Assembly: GCA_013398275.1 (NCBI GenBank)
Contig: VZSE01001758.1
Location: 124,001 to 188,000, forward strand
DNA from: Promerops cafer
Taxonomy: Eukaryota; Chordata; Aves; Passeriformes; Nectariniidae
Reading direction: 5' to 3'
Length of the DNA stretch: 64,000 nucleotides
Below are positions 30,322-42,300 of the stretch, one piece after another (positions within the stretch are counted from its first letter, which is position 1; each line of letters opens with the position of its first letter). The notes beneath the pieces were generated by a model. It was not told where the DNA came from, did no database searches, and saw nothing but the letters and a program-made list of their open reading frames with translations. A program made the translations under genes and the position numbers.

Positions 30322-33300
30322 GTGAGGCTGGGGTGACAAATGACTTTTGTCCTTCTCAGAGGGGCTTCTCCAGCTCGTTTAGTCCAGCCTTGTTCCAAAG
30401 GCTCTAATTTAGGGCAGATTCAGGTGATCAGAGTTTGAATCTGCCCAGGAGCACACTCTGAGAGGCTGTTGCTGCAACATCTTTATATGATATCCCACAT
30501 ATAGGATAATTATACCATTTAACTGTACAGGTTATATCCTACACAGTTAAATACTCCCTGTCTATCTCTCTACAGTTAATGAAGGGTCTTGAGATTCACA
30601 AGGGAATTGCAAGACAAATTATGGAAGTATTGGTAAACACTAACAAACAATTGAAAAGCTAAGAAGCAGACTTGGTTTGTGGTTATTTGCTTATAGGCAC
30701 TTAATTTGATGTGCTCAGGGAGTTTTCTTGGGCTGAGCAGGTAATTTTGTATCTTAGAATAAATAGCATTAATCAACCTTAAAAAGTATAGAGAAATTAC
30801 TATTTTAAAGCTCTAGGTATTCCGAAACATTTTTCTGGTTTTGTGCTTTGTTTTTCTTTTTAACTTCTCCTCTTGTCCCCTTTTCAGGGACTTCCCCAAC
30901 TTCACTAAAATTTAGGAGAAGATCAACCATTGGATTGAGGGGATCACCAGAAAACAACACCCTGATCCGGTACCTGGCCCAGCAGAGAAGCAGTAGGCAG
31001 AATGAAGCTTTCACCCAGGTGAGAGTCCTTCCCAAATATCTGATGGGGGACTTCCATTCCCTCCAAGAACCACCTTGTGCTTGCAGAAGGGGAGGCAAGT
31101 CTTGGGAAGAATGCAGCAGAAGGGATAACCACGGCATTAATTTGCTGCTGTCCCTTGGTCACCTGACTTCAGGACAAGGGGATGTTTACACTGCACAGAG
31201 GCTGGAATTTCCTCTCCATGTTGAGCTTGCTGATAAATTTGATTTTTTTTTACTTTCCTGTGTTTGCTGCGCTTGGTTTTTGGGTAATTAAATGTTGCTG
31301 GTTCCAAGTAAAGTCAATTTCAAGCGTGCGTGACTTGGTTAATCAGATTTGTTCATAACTTGAACTATCCTGGGTTGTCAGAAAGCAAATTCTAGACTAA
31401 AGGAACAGATTAAATGCAATAAAATGTTACAGATTTCTGGGTAAAGTTACTTTTTTTCCCTTAGTTTTACTGTACAGATACAATTGCAGCCAGATTAAAT
31501 GCTAGATTCTTTGTATTTTATGTCACAGTGCAAATACAAAACATTAAAGCTCAAATGGTGAGGGAAGAAATGCCTGATGGGATTAATTTTATTTTGGCAG
31601 ATCAGTCCTTTTCAACCTGCAAATGTGAGGTCGCTGAAGGACAAGATCGATGCTTTCCAAGCTTCCTTTGAATCCCTGCAAGAAGCTGATGGGGAGGCTG
31701 GGCTCTCACACCTGGGGGAACCTTCCCGGGAAGGAGGTTCCTGTAAGTTGGTTAAATATCCTAATCAGTGATTTACCTTAAATATCAGCTCTCCCTTTAG
31801 GCTAAAAGTATGAAACTAGAAATACTTCTAATAAAGCAAAATAATCTTCCTTTATAAGGCTCGGCACAGGTGTTTGTGCTTGGTTTGAGGTTTGTTTTGT
31901 TTATTTAAACCATCTTAATGCACTCTGATTAGTGGTTTCTCCAAAACCTCATCTTTTTGGGAGTCTTTCCTTAGCTGTAGTTCCTAGATTTGTACTCTTA
32001 GATGGATTTCTCACTGAGCATTAATGTTTTTGCACTTTTTTCCATGAAATGGAGAATGGTTTTCATTTTACTTCTGTTATTGCTGTTCTTAATAACATTT
32101 ATATGAAAAGAATCGCTTATTTTGTTTTGAAGGTTGGTAATATTATTTTCAAAGTAGATCTAAAAAATGTGTTCTTCTCCCTGCCTAGAACATTACCTGC
32201 CTTTTTGCACCTCTTGATGAAGAAACACAAAGAGAGGATTCATTGAAAAACCTGAAGTTTGTCTTTGTGGTTTCTTTGGTTTCTGTTTTATTTTTAATTG
32301 ATGCAGCTCAGAACAAAGCACCTTTTAAAAAAGAACCAAGCCGGGAGCAGTGGAGTGAAAAGTTCATGTTGGGCAATGGAGGAGCTACTTTGAAAGAAAA
32401 CTTAAGTGAAAATAGGACCAAGAGCAGCAGGAGTGAGCTCAGGATCTGCAGCATCTTGTCCCCACACCGAGCTGTGACTGTCACTGACGCTGCTGCTGCA
32501 AAGGTGCTTTGAACTGGGGAGAAACCTCTAAGTTAGACATCAAAATAGACAATTTCTTCATTTGCCATGTCTAATCCTGCTAAGCATTTAATTAATAAGC
32601 ATTTTCTAAGCATTTCTGTGGATATTTTGGGAAAATAAATTCAGCTGAAATAGTGGATGATGGAGGAAACTCTGCAATCCTTGTCTGTGGGATTAAAACC
32701 CTCCATAGTTTGTGCTGTTGTAAAAATCCTGTAACTTTTTTTTTAGGAATGGGTTTATGAGCAGCAAAATCCTATCAAATCCTTGGACACTGTTGTAACT
32801 GGAGATGCCCTGGAAACAGGCCGTGGTAAGAGGATTCAGCACTGTTATAATCTTTGTTAAACTCTCATTAGGAAATAAAAATACTGGAATATTTGTCAGG
32901 AAATGTTTCAGCTGACATTTGTCATCTTGTAGACAATTTAGGATGCCGTAGAAACCTGATGAATGAAAAGTCACATGCAGTGCCTCCTTTTTTGTATGTT
33001 TTACAAATTTCTGAAAATAGAAAATGTATTTGTGGCACAAAAAGAGCCAGAATTTACAGACTGATGGATTTTTGTGGGGTGTTTCTGCACAGGATCTGTG
33101 GAGATGTGGGCACTTTTATAGCTCATGTTTTTAGTACTAAAGTTTTGTCAGTTTTCCTTCAACCTTTCAGTGTCACAGCTCTGTTCTTGCTCTACAGTTC
33201 CCAGGTGTGACCAGTGTGGCACTGGCAGTGATGCTGTCTCAGACTGCAGCACAAGGAGGGCTGGGGTGGTGGGAGATGCGAGCCTGGCGATGCTGCGCGG

Positions 33301-36300
33301 AAGCCAAGCCCCTGTGACAGGGCTGGGAGCAGGGAGCACTGCCAGCAGTGACCTCTCCCAGAGTGGCTCCCTGCTGAGATCCATTCTGAAGAAAACCCCA
33401 GCGAGGGAGCTCACCCAGGGCCCCAAGGCTGATTCAGTGCTTCCACTAAGGATGAGCTTAAAGGTGCTTTGGTGACTGATTGCTGTGGATTGGGAATGAT
33501 TTGGAAATGATTTAATGCTGCTTGGTCATCTTGGGAGCTTTGCTTGGAGCTTTCATGTTGTGAGAGGATCAGGGGGGACCGAATTGCACCTTCCAGGACC
33601 TGGAGGGGTGACAGGACAAATAGAGACTTTACAAAGGTCTGGAGTGCCAAGACACAGGGAATGGCTTCAAACTGACAAAGGGCAGGGATGGATGGGATAT
33701 TTGGAAGGAATTGTTCCCTGGGAGCGTGGCGAGGGGCTGGGATGGAATTCCCAGAGGAGCTGTGGCTGCCCCATCCCTGGAAGTGTCCAAGGCCAGGCTG
33801 GACAGGGCTGGGAGCAGCCTGTGATAGTGTGAGGTGTACCTGGCCATGGCAGGGGTGGCACTGGATCATTTTAAGCTCTCTTCCAACCTGAACCATTCCA
33901 TGATTCCGTGAAATAAATGTTTTTGAGTTTTATTCATGCAGCAAACAAGTAGGTTTGGTTAAACAAAAGGACTGATTATGAAATGCTGCTTAGAGGACAA
34001 TATTTTAAGGCAATTTTGTTGAACTGTATCTCTTAAATTTGACAGGAATACTCAAACAGTGCCACTGACAGAGGAGGAGATGAATCTGCTGCAGTCTCCA
34101 GTTGTGTAAAAGCCTTTGAAACATTGCAAACAGGTCAGATTCCCCTTTCTAAGAAAAAAAATCCCTTGGCTTTCTTTATTTCTTTTTTGAATAAGTATTG
34201 TGTGGGATGATAAGGTTTTGCCTCTTTGCTAAGTCTGGTTTTCGGTATTAATCACCACTTTGAATTCACTGTTTGAATGACCTCCTTGTGGTGTCCTGCT
34301 GATGACATGGAAAACAAGATTGCCAAGGAAAATAATGTCTATCAAAAAAAATTAATCCCACCCCAAGACTTCAGAAAGTCTTGAATACCAGAATAGAATC
34401 TCTGATTTTTAAAGGAGTTTTATACTTTTCAAACATGGGGAACAGGTAGTCATTTTTAGTCTGTTTCTTCCTTAATTTTTTAATAAATCCAGAGTGAAAA
34501 TCCTGGCTGGCCTCACAGGCCATGTAGAGATAGTGTCTTGCTGATTGTTTGATTTTTAGGAGAATATTTAAATCTCTTGCAAAGTCTCTGTTCTGTGACA
34601 GTTCCCCTTCACTCAGCTGTTTATTTCATTTTATTCCAACAGAGAGAACTGACAGTCAGAGCTCCAAAACACCAAAGAAGAAAAAAGTGACTTTTGGGGA
34701 AGTTCTGAGCCCTGAAATCTTTGACCAAAGCCTGCCTGCCAACACCCCCTTACGCAGAGGAGCCTCCCCAGGGTGTCCTCAAGGGCAGAGCCCCTGGGCA
34801 AGGCCGGGCCTCTCTGAGGAGCCTTTGCCCCTCCTGGATTTTGGTTGGGATGATGTGAGTTTGTTGGTCTCTATTCCCTGTGAATGGTCAACTCTTGGTT
34901 AATTTCCCTCCCCCCAGCCTGCTTGATTTTGCAAAGAATTTGCTGAAATACAAAAGTAGAGTCTGTTTGGACTTACAGAATCACACTAAGAAGTTGAGTT
35001 TTTAGGAATTCTGAACAGCACTTTGGCCTGGAGAGCTGTTTTAGAAGCATTCTGAACCTTGAAATCTTCTTCTTATATTTTGCTGCTGTGTTTCTTTCTG
35101 CCACACAGAGCAAAGGTGTTTTCTTTAAGGAAACAGAATAAAACCACTTTGTCTACAAACACTGATGGACAAGGTCCATCAAATATCTGCTGTAATTTAT
35201 TGCTAAGAAATGCTGGTTTTTGTTTGAAGGAAGGTGTTGCGCCTCTCCCGGAATTCCTGGAAGGTTCTCTTGCTGCAGAAGCCCCTTCACCCGCTGAAAA
35301 TGCAGAAGGTAACCCCAACTTGTGTTTTTATCAGTAGATAATGAATCTTTTTATACCTGAAAACGGAGAGTTGAGGGTTTTGGTGTATTTTACTGTTTGT
35401 ATTTTTAAATACAAGGGATATATTTCAATTATGCTAAAATTTGAATGCTAGTATTTAAATTGAAAGGTTTTCTTCTGAAGCTCCTTGCAGTAGCTGCAGT
35501 GTTTACCTGAGCTTTAAGTGGACCTTACTTAAACTTGCAATATCTTTCTGTGAAAATTTTACTGCGTATTTTTTTTTTTTAGAATCTTGATTCTGATGCT
35601 GTTATTTTGATGACTTTTAACCAGCAACCCAACAACAAAAGAATTGAAAGTGGGTTGTGCATGTTTATCTATGAAAGCTTTGGATGTTCTAATTATTGTT
35701 ACCAAATCCTCCCAAGTTGAGTTTTCCTCTATTTTGTAGAGCAAGGTAGAATTTTTTTATCTTGCCATGTTTGATAGTCCTCAAGATTGTTTCTACTCAA
35801 GACTAAAGCTGAAGTGCATAATATCAGAAATTATGTAGATAATTTCCTCAAAACAAGATTAGCTTGCATTGAAACTGATTAAAAATCCTTTTTTTTTTTC
35901 ATTCATAGTAGCAGAGATTGACAAACCTGACATGATGACAACTCGTTCTTCTACTAAAAGGAAGGTGAGTTGCTGTAGTGATGAAATTTATTTTGCTTTT
36001 TTGAACAACTTCGGGCAGAATTGTTCTCTTTTATCCTTCTTGATGCTTAAAAAAGTTTTTCCAGCCTCAGGTATGAGGATTATCTATATTCAGGTATATG
36101 GAAATACCTCCTGTTAGTGCCTCGAGGAAAGGAGATTTTTCAGTGAAAGTGATCTTCCAGTTATTAAAAATACAGCCTGGTACTTAAATTGACAATTTCT
36201 ATTGAGTTTTCCAGGAGCTTTTCCAAATAATCTGACCAAATGTTTTGGTTGCTGTAATTTCAAGGCACAGAACTGATTGTACTAGAAGTGCTTTCAGACT

Positions 36301-39300
36301 TCAGTGTTGGACAGCTCTGGTGGAAGGGGAAGGCAAAAAATAGAGGAATATGAAAAAAAGTAACCCATTTTATTAAAAGAAATAACTGAAGATGAAAATT
36401 TGCTGTATTTTCATTAAAATACAAACAGGACTGGATTGTACTGTGTGAAATGAGTCTGTAATATTTAATTTCCAGTTGTGCCAACCCCTAATGAGGTGAT
36501 GAGATTAATTCCATTTGCTTCTTGTGCCTCTTGGACTCTGGTGGGTTTTTATAAGCAGCAGGTGCCCCCAACCACCCCAAATCTTGTTCCTCAGCAATGC
36601 AGGGCTGTGGCAGAGGACACTGATGGGAGCAGCTTGGGAGCCACAAACGCTGAGAATGACAAAGACACCAAAAATCCAAGAAGGAGCAAGATTCAGAGAC
36701 AGAAGAATCCAACCACAGTTGCTCCCAAGAAGACTCAGGTGAGTGCCAGCTACTGCGGTTGCTGAATTCTGCTTTTATTTTTATTTATTTCTCTAAGTGC
36801 CTCTCCTTGTGTCTTACAGGACTATTTTGATCTTCCTGTTGCTGCCAATATTTTCTTCTTCATCCCCATCTTGTTTTCCTGATTTCCTGCCCCATCCCTC
36901 TTCCTTACTGAATTGAGGGCTTGAATTCTTCTAGGGCCAAAAAGGATCTTTTTGGAGAGAGGTGTTTGCATGTCACTTTTCAAACTTGAGGGACAACAAA
37001 TGAGTTTATGGTTCTTCCCTTACCAAGTTCTTGCAGAGCCATGTTAGAAAAGTAATTCTTTTTTGCTTTTGAGTTTTTAGATTACTCTGTAGCTGGCAGA
37101 AGAAGTGGAACCTTTCTTTTAGAGGAAACAGTTGTCATCCATCAAAATCCAGTAATGGGGTCACTTATTGAAAAATATTGTAGAGGATGATCTAAATTGC
37201 ACTGTGCTTTATTCTCCTTAATCTTTTCAGAAAACCAAACACCCAAGCTATGGGAAAAGAAGAAAGAAAAAAGTCAAGAAATCTTTGTATAGGGAAAGAG
37301 AAATGGCTTCTAAGAAACCCCTTCTCAGCCCTATCCCTGAAATTCCAGAGGTTTTCTCTTCTGTGTCATCTCCAGACTCACCAAAGGCAGATGCACTTTT
37401 TACAGGTAATTTGGGGTTTAGTTTTGTTTTGCTTTGCCCTTTCTGTTCCTTTATTTCAACAGTTACACAAAAAATATTTTTTTTACTTTTAATTGCTTCT
37501 GTAATAGCAGAGTCTGGAGGATCTAATAAATTAATAATGTCCAACTGATAAATTCAGTTCTTGTTGGACTCCAGAGTAAATCTGACAAAAAATCCAGCTC
37601 TTTACTTTGGGTACTTCTATTTTCAGTGTTTAGGCTGGTGAGTTGGGCATGAAGAGTTAAGGGATGTGCAGAGCTTTCTGTTGGGTTTGTTCCCCACTGT
37701 TTATCTGAGATGGTTGTTTAGAAGGTTTTTATATAGGTAAATAAATATAATAAGTAAAATAATTTATATAAGAGCTAAAATACCATGAAGCTTTTCTTGT
37801 AATACATAGAAGATTTTGTACACTCACTCATTTAACCACGTGTTTGCTCTTGTGCAGAGGGTGCAGGTCTGGGTAAACCCAAATCCAGGGATGCCTGCAG
37901 GGACACTCCCCAGGAGCCCCAGGCTGGAAGGATGCGTGGGAAGGGGCTCTGTGCAGCTGCTCTGTGCCCAAGCCCTGGGCTCCTGGAGGAGGCAGCAGCC
38001 ACCAGCTCTGGGAGCCTGGAGTCTGCTCCTGAGGTAACTGCTGGGCTGAGGGATCACAGAAGTGATGTTTGAGGGGAAAACACTGGGAGTGATTAAACTG
38101 GAGACCAGGCAGCCTGGAGGCTATGGAATCTCCATCCTTGGAAGGAGATGTTGGGCATTCAGAACTCAGCTGAGCCTCTGAGCAACCTGGGCCCATGGCA
38201 GGGGGTGGAACAGAACGATCTTTAAGGTCTCTTCCAACCCTGGCTACTCCAGCATTCTCTGCTTCCCAAGCAACCTAAGTTTGGCCTCACACTGAAACAG
38301 ATTCCAGCCTGCAGGATTCCCTGTCAGTTGTTGGGATTTTGGAGACTGATGTGGTAAGGAGAACAGTAGCCAGTTCAGCTGTTTGAAACCAGTTTTTTAT
38401 GGATTAGCTCTTGCCTATATTTTAAAAAAATAAGGAATTTCTTTTTTTATTCCCCCAGTTTTCAAATGCTGTGCCAGATGCAGAAAGTGATTTTGATACC
38501 TCTGATTATTTCCAGCAAGGCAAAGAGACTCCATGTGAAAAAGAAGCAAAAGAAAGCAGTTCCTTGATAGAAAAGGAGGAATTACAAGGAAATCTTCTGA
38601 CTGGGCTGGAAATTCTCAAACGACAGGATGTACAGGAGCGTGTCCAGAGAGCCAAGTGTCCTCAAAAGGATTCTGTCAGAGGTGATCCGGCAAGGAGAAG
38701 AAGAAGCAGCAGCAGTGCCTTCTACTTCGCTCCTGTTGAAAACTTGGAAATAACTGGGGCTGATCTTCCAGTTTCCTCTTACAATGTGGAAGAAGTTTTA
38801 TCAGTCCCCCAGCCAAAGGAGGGATCCCTGCAGGCCTGCAGGAGGAGGAGCAGCAGTGCCAGTACTGAGGTCAGGGTGAGGCGCAGCATGAGGCTGAGCA
38901 AGGATGCAGCAAGTGAGGGACTTGCATGGATTCAGCTTCCCACTGAGATTCCCAAGCAGCCTCTGCTCCCAGCTGCTCCCAAAGCTGGGAGAAGCATCAG
39001 AGCATCCATCCTGGCAGGATCCGAGAATATTCACCACAGGGAACAAAAGCTCGCCTTCCCAGCCCCAGGGAAGGAGAATGAGGGCTCTGCTCCTCTTGCT
39101 GCTGCTCCTGGCAGGAGGTGGTGGAGGAGGAGAAGCCTCTGTGAAGCCACAGCTCGAGAAATGCCCTGGGCTCCCACCCAGAGAAGGAGAAGCACAAATT
39201 CTGGGTGTGGGAAGGACAGGAGTAACCAAAAACACTCAGAAGCAGCAGAACCTCTTGAGCTGAGATTGAAAGATGTTTCAGGCATCTCTGATTTTCTGAA

Positions 39301-39304
39301 GTGA
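29808..39304 (+). CDS. CDCA2: CDCA2 (Repo-Man), PP1 targeting subunit on mitotic chromatin, complete
   Basis: Repo-Man carries protein phosphatase 1 to anaphase chromosomes, reverses histone H3 mitotic phosphorylation and helps nuclear envelope re-formation. Fourteen coding exons: 29808-30321, 30888-31018, 31601-31742, 32307-32503, 32747-32825, 33198-33463, 34046-34133, 34643-34854, 35230-35308, 35909-35964, 36559-36738, 37231-37405, 37858-38033 and 38459-39304. All phases join, giving 1,046 residues (human about 1,023). An in-frame TGA at 29775 precedes the first ATG, fixing the start. Landmarks are EFGIAQESF (exon 1), RRRSTIGLRGSPENNTLIRY (exon 2), a SILK motif at residue 416, the KVTF PP1-docking motif at 487-490 followed by LSPEIFDQSLPANTPLRRG, MASKKPLLSPIPEIPE (exon 12), and Arg/Ser-rich segments in the last exon. 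Remembered human CDCA2 has the same blocks in order. Exons 4, 6 and 9 have weaker splice sites. Confidence 0.93.
30888..31018 (+). CDS. CDCA2: CDCA2 exon 2, conserved RRRSTIGLRGSPENNTL block
   Basis: This 131-bp exon encodes TSLKFRRRSTIGLRGSPENN and RYLAQQRSSRQ. It is one of the best conserved Repo-Man segments. The acceptor is CCTTTTCAG and the donor CAG|GTGAGA. Confidence 0.95.
33198..33463 (+). CDS. CDCA2: CDCA2 exon 6 with SILK-type PP1 motif
   Basis: This exon encodes CDQCGTGSDAVSDC, then SLLRSILKKTPARELTQG. SILK is at 33380-33391 (residue 416), about 70 residues before KVTF. The donor AAG|GTGCTT is weak but is the one whose phase fits the next exon. Confidence 0.85.
33565..33912 (+). 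mobile_element. CR1 retroposon 3' fragment in CDCA2 intron
   Basis: A sense copy with 'GGGCTGGGATGGAATTCCCA' and 'CCAAGGCCAGGCTGGACAGG' ends AACCATTCCATGATTCCGTG. It starts about 100 bp after CDCA2 exon 6. Confidence 0.87.
34643..34854 (+). CDS. CDCA2: CDCA2 exon 8, PP1-binding KVTF and KiR-SLiM
   Basis: This exon encodes KTPKKKKVTFGEVLSPEIFD, then QSLPANTPLRRG. KVTF fits the [RK]VxF consensus for PP1 docking. The following segment matches the Ki-67/RepoMan specificity motif known to select PP1-gamma and beta. The Thr of KVTF lies in the basic context expected for Aurora B control. Confidence 0.96.
37231..37405 (+). CDS. CDCA2: CDCA2 exon 12, basic segment and SPIPEIPE block
   Basis: This exon begins with a run of Lys/Arg (GKRRKKKVKKSLY), a likely nuclear localisation or DNA-contact segment. 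It continues REREMASKKPLLSPIPEIPE, which matches remembered human CDCA2 closely. Confidence 0.95.
38085..38262 (+). mobile_element. Diverged CR1 fragment in CDCA2 intron
   Basis: The copy contains 'CTATGGAATCTCCATCCTTG' and 'GATCTTTAAGGTCTCTTCCA', typical of older CR1 families. It lies between the last two coding exons. Confidence 0.7.
38459..39304 (+). CDS. CDCA2: CDCA2 terminal coding exon
   Basis: A single 282-codon exon ends in TGA (39302-39304). It has repeated Arg-Arg-Arg-Ser-Ser blocks (RRRRSSSSAF, CRRRSSSAS, RRRSTNS) and RRSMRLSKDAASEGLAWIQL, which matches human Repo-Man. The chromatin-binding region of the family lies in this C-terminal half. Confidence 0.93.
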   Translation, partial: FSNAVPDAESDFDTSDYFQQGKETPCEKEAKESSSLIEKEELQGNLLTGLEILKRQDVQERVQRAKCPQKDSVRGDPARRRRSSSSAFYFAPVENLEITGADLPVSSYNVEEVLSVPQPKEGSLQACRRRSSSASTEVRVRRSMRLSKDAASEGLAWIQLPTEIPKQPLLPAAPKAGRSIRASILAGSENIHHREQKLAFPAPGKENEGSAPLAAAPGRRWWRRRSLCEATAREMPWAPTQRRRSTNSGCGKDRSNQKHSEAAEPLELRLKDVSGISDFLK

Positions 39305-39535
39305 AAGTGCTTCTTAGAGCCTTGTCTAGTCTCTCAAGTGCAGTTTTCTTCTCTTTCCCACTTGTATTTCCTCACTTATTTTCTTAGTCATTTTCTGGAT
39401 AACTAAGACCTCATTTTCCTTCTCTTGATGCCTAAAATGCTTGAAGATCTGATCTGTGTGGCAGACTGGCTCAGACCATTGGTCTGGTACAGTTATGGCA
39501 GGTAATGAAGAGAATAAAAAAATTCTTCTCCCTGA
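39305..39535 (+). other. CDCA2: CDCA2 3'UTR (inferred)
   Basis: A UTR of about 220 bp ends near the AATAAA at 39513-39518. Later signals (for example AATAAA near 40,047) could extend it. Confidence 0.55.
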
Positions 39536-40351
39536 TAAATGTGGGTTTGTCTTTAGCAGCTAAACCACAGAGTCAAATGTGTCCTTCCAGCAACAATTGC
39601 TCCACGGGTTTGTTTCCCATGTGCTTGACCATTCCCTATAAATTGCTGTTGAAATCTGCATATATTTTCTTCTAGATTGCAAAAACACACTAAAAAGAGA
39701 TTGTCTGCAACGAATAAAGGAATCACTTCTTGAAAGGGAAGAGGAGGAAGTGGGGGACCTTGTTTGTATCTTCTGAAAAGGCTTTGGGCATGAGCAGAGG
39801 TGTGGAGTTCCTTAGAGTAAGATTTTGTGTTAGAGTTCATGAATGATTGTCTGATGTAAAGGGTGGTCATTAAAGAAAAAAAAAAAAAAGCTTTGAAATC
39901 TTTCTTTGTATAAAATTAATCTGGCAAATGAAATTGGCTGAGGGGAGAGAAGCATTCCTCACCAGGAAGGCTGTGCTGTGTCCTGAGTCCATCCCCTGTT
40001 GGGCCCTGTCATCTTCCTGTTTGCACTTTTCTGCTTGGAACAATGGAATAAAGAGTGAGGACTGCAGGTGGTCTGCTCCAAGCTTTGCTGCTGCTTTCAT
40101 TTTTCATCCTGGGGTGTTCCAGCCCAGAGGGATCCCTGTGCCAGCCTGGAGGAAATGTCTTTGTGTCCAACACAGTCCCTTCTGTGGCCTGTTTTTTACC
40201 ATGAGTGATGTGGGATAAAATACTTTATGTACTTGGCTGCTTTTATAGAGCTTGAAAGCAACCAGAGCAGTTGGATTTTTATACCCCTTTCTCCCAAGAC
40301 AAGAATTTCTAAAGCAACTTGAAAGAAACTCCACTATTTAAGTGCTGTTTG

Positions 40352-40450
40352 AGTTACAGAACCATTGAGGATGGAAAAGAGCCTTAAGATCAGAGTCCAG
40401 CACTGCCCTGTGGCCCATAAACCACATCTCCGTGTCTTAAATCCCTCCAC
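40352..40450 (-). mobile_element. Diverged CR1 fragment, antisense
   Basis: It starts TTACAGAACCATTGAGGATG and continues 'CCTTAAGATCAGAGTCCAGC', like the reverse complement of an old CR1 3' end. Confidence 0.6.
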
Positions 40451-41504
40451 AAACAGTTGCCTTACTGTTTGACTTGGGGATTTGCTTTTGGGGTTAGGTT
40501 TGGAAGCAGACTGGGGGAGAGTTCCTGGGTTGGATGCTGTGCTTGGCTGCCAGGAGAGGGCAGGCTGGGCTGAGCTTTCTGCTTGGAAGGGACCAAGGAA
40601 AGCAGATAATGGACAAAATCTGGGAAGCTGGCTGAGGTTATAATGTAAAGCTTAAAAAATGAGTAAATTAGTAAAAATAGCTGCTCCTTTTACTGTTCAA
40701 AACAAAGCAGCAACTGAACTGTGCACTGGAATTAAACTAGAAAAGTGAAATGATCGTGGACTGGAATCAGGTGTGAGTTTTATATGGAAATTGCTTTGTG
40801 CTTAATCAGAGTCAAGTTGTACTTCAGCTGTCTGGGTGTCTCTGTGCCACTTCTAGGTACCAAATCCAGCACTTGGCTGACACTGGGGCTGTCACATCCT
40901 GAATATCAGACTGAATAGTGAGATCAAAGAGTTGTCCTGGAGGAAGAAACAATAAATGCACATGTTTGATACAAGCGGAGTTAATCCCAACTGCTGCTCT
41001 GTGGGATACTGTCCTGAGTTTAGCCACAGCAGCACAAGGCAGCACTCCCTCAAGGTTCCCCGAGAGGCTCTCTAAGTGCACTTCAGCTGGGAGGTGGGAG
41101 TGAGGGCAGGAAGAGAAGAACAAGGGTAAAGAGAGGAAAACAAAGCTTGGATTTTCTTCCTGGCACAGCTGGGTGGAAAAGGGTTGTTAGGAATCATTTG
41201 TGGATGCTTGATGGTAGCGGCATGGTGGGGAAACCTACAAGAAAGGAAGAGGTTGCTGTTCTTTCCAAGAGATACAGCTGCTTCTTTATGGTGCTTTTTA
41301 GTTCCTTTTGTCCTTCTCTGGATAGAATTTATCCTCAAAATAATTTGTTTTCTTAATCTGGAGAGGATTTGAACAAGTCTTCAGCTGTGCAGAAGGTGCA
41401 GAGGTGGGGGACAATAATCTCTTCTCCAAAGACAAGAAGTGTGTTTAAATCAGAGGAAAACGTCTCTGTTAAACATTAAGGAAAAGTTCTCGCAGCAGTG
41501 ATGG

Positions 41505-41645
41505 CCAAGGAGGGCCTGGGGAAGTGTGGAATCTCCATCACTGGAGGCCTTCAGGAACAGATTAAACAAATATCTGTCAGGAATGACAGATGATCCTTCC
41601 TGGGGCAGGGATAGGCCGGGATGGCCTCCGGAGGCTCTGGCTGTG
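41505..41645 (+). mobile_element. Diverged CR1 fragment
   Basis: It contains 'GTGGAATCTCCATCACTGGA', 'GGCCTTCAGGAACAGATTAA' and 'GGGATGGCCTCCGGAGG', a pattern found in older CR1 3' regions. Confidence 0.65.
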
Positions 41646-42300
41646 TTTTCTGATTGTGGAGATTGCAGGAGCTGATGTGGGGCTTGCTGAACAGTCCAGA
41701 CCTAGGATGGAATCCATGGTGGAGCAGGCAGCTGGGGAATGGCTCAGCTGGGTGAACTGGAATTTGGGAGAGCTCCTCATGCAAGGCCTGTGCAGTCTTG
41801 GGGCTTTAAACACCCAGATCTCACCGAGTCCCTGCTCTGCCTCAGAGCAGGAGCTGACTAAACTCCTGAAACTGTGGGACCTACACCTGGTGCCTGTGGT
41901 GTCACACAGGGGGTGGGAACAGCAGCATAATTCCATTGTCACATCTGCTTTTCGAAAATCAGCATTTCCCTCAGAATGGCCAGCAGCTCCCCTCTCCCTG
42001 TGCCAGCAGCTTTTCTGGAGTTGTGTCTTGTCTTAGTGGCCATGGTGGGGGATAGGACATGAAATCAAGGTGTTTGACAGCAGAGAGGTGTCAGGACTTT
42101 ATCAGTTTGTGGTTCTGGTTTCCAGCTCTGCCTGAAAGAGATTCCAGTGGTTTTATCCCATTTTATGTGCTGAGCTCCAGCTCAGACCATGTGTTAGAGT
42201 GGCATCTAAATAAATCCATGGTATTGCCATTCCTCTTCCAAAGCAAGGCTCTTCTCCCTTTGGAGGGCTTTTATAAAGATGAATTGGTGTTTAAAAGTAC

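Larger units (their letters stand above)
39536..42300. other. Intergenic, no gene recognised
   Basis: The longest frames (148 codons at 41,590-42,036 plus; 121 codons minus) overlap each other, start within a CR1-like fragment and match no family. Old CR1 fragments are at 40,352-40,450 and 41,505-41,645. Confidence 0.6.

Noticed and set aside
36476..36558. Upstream acceptor TTCCAG for CDCA2 exon 11
   Set aside because: In the phase set by exon 10 it reads into a TGA within eight codons; the acceptor at 36558 keeps the frame open.
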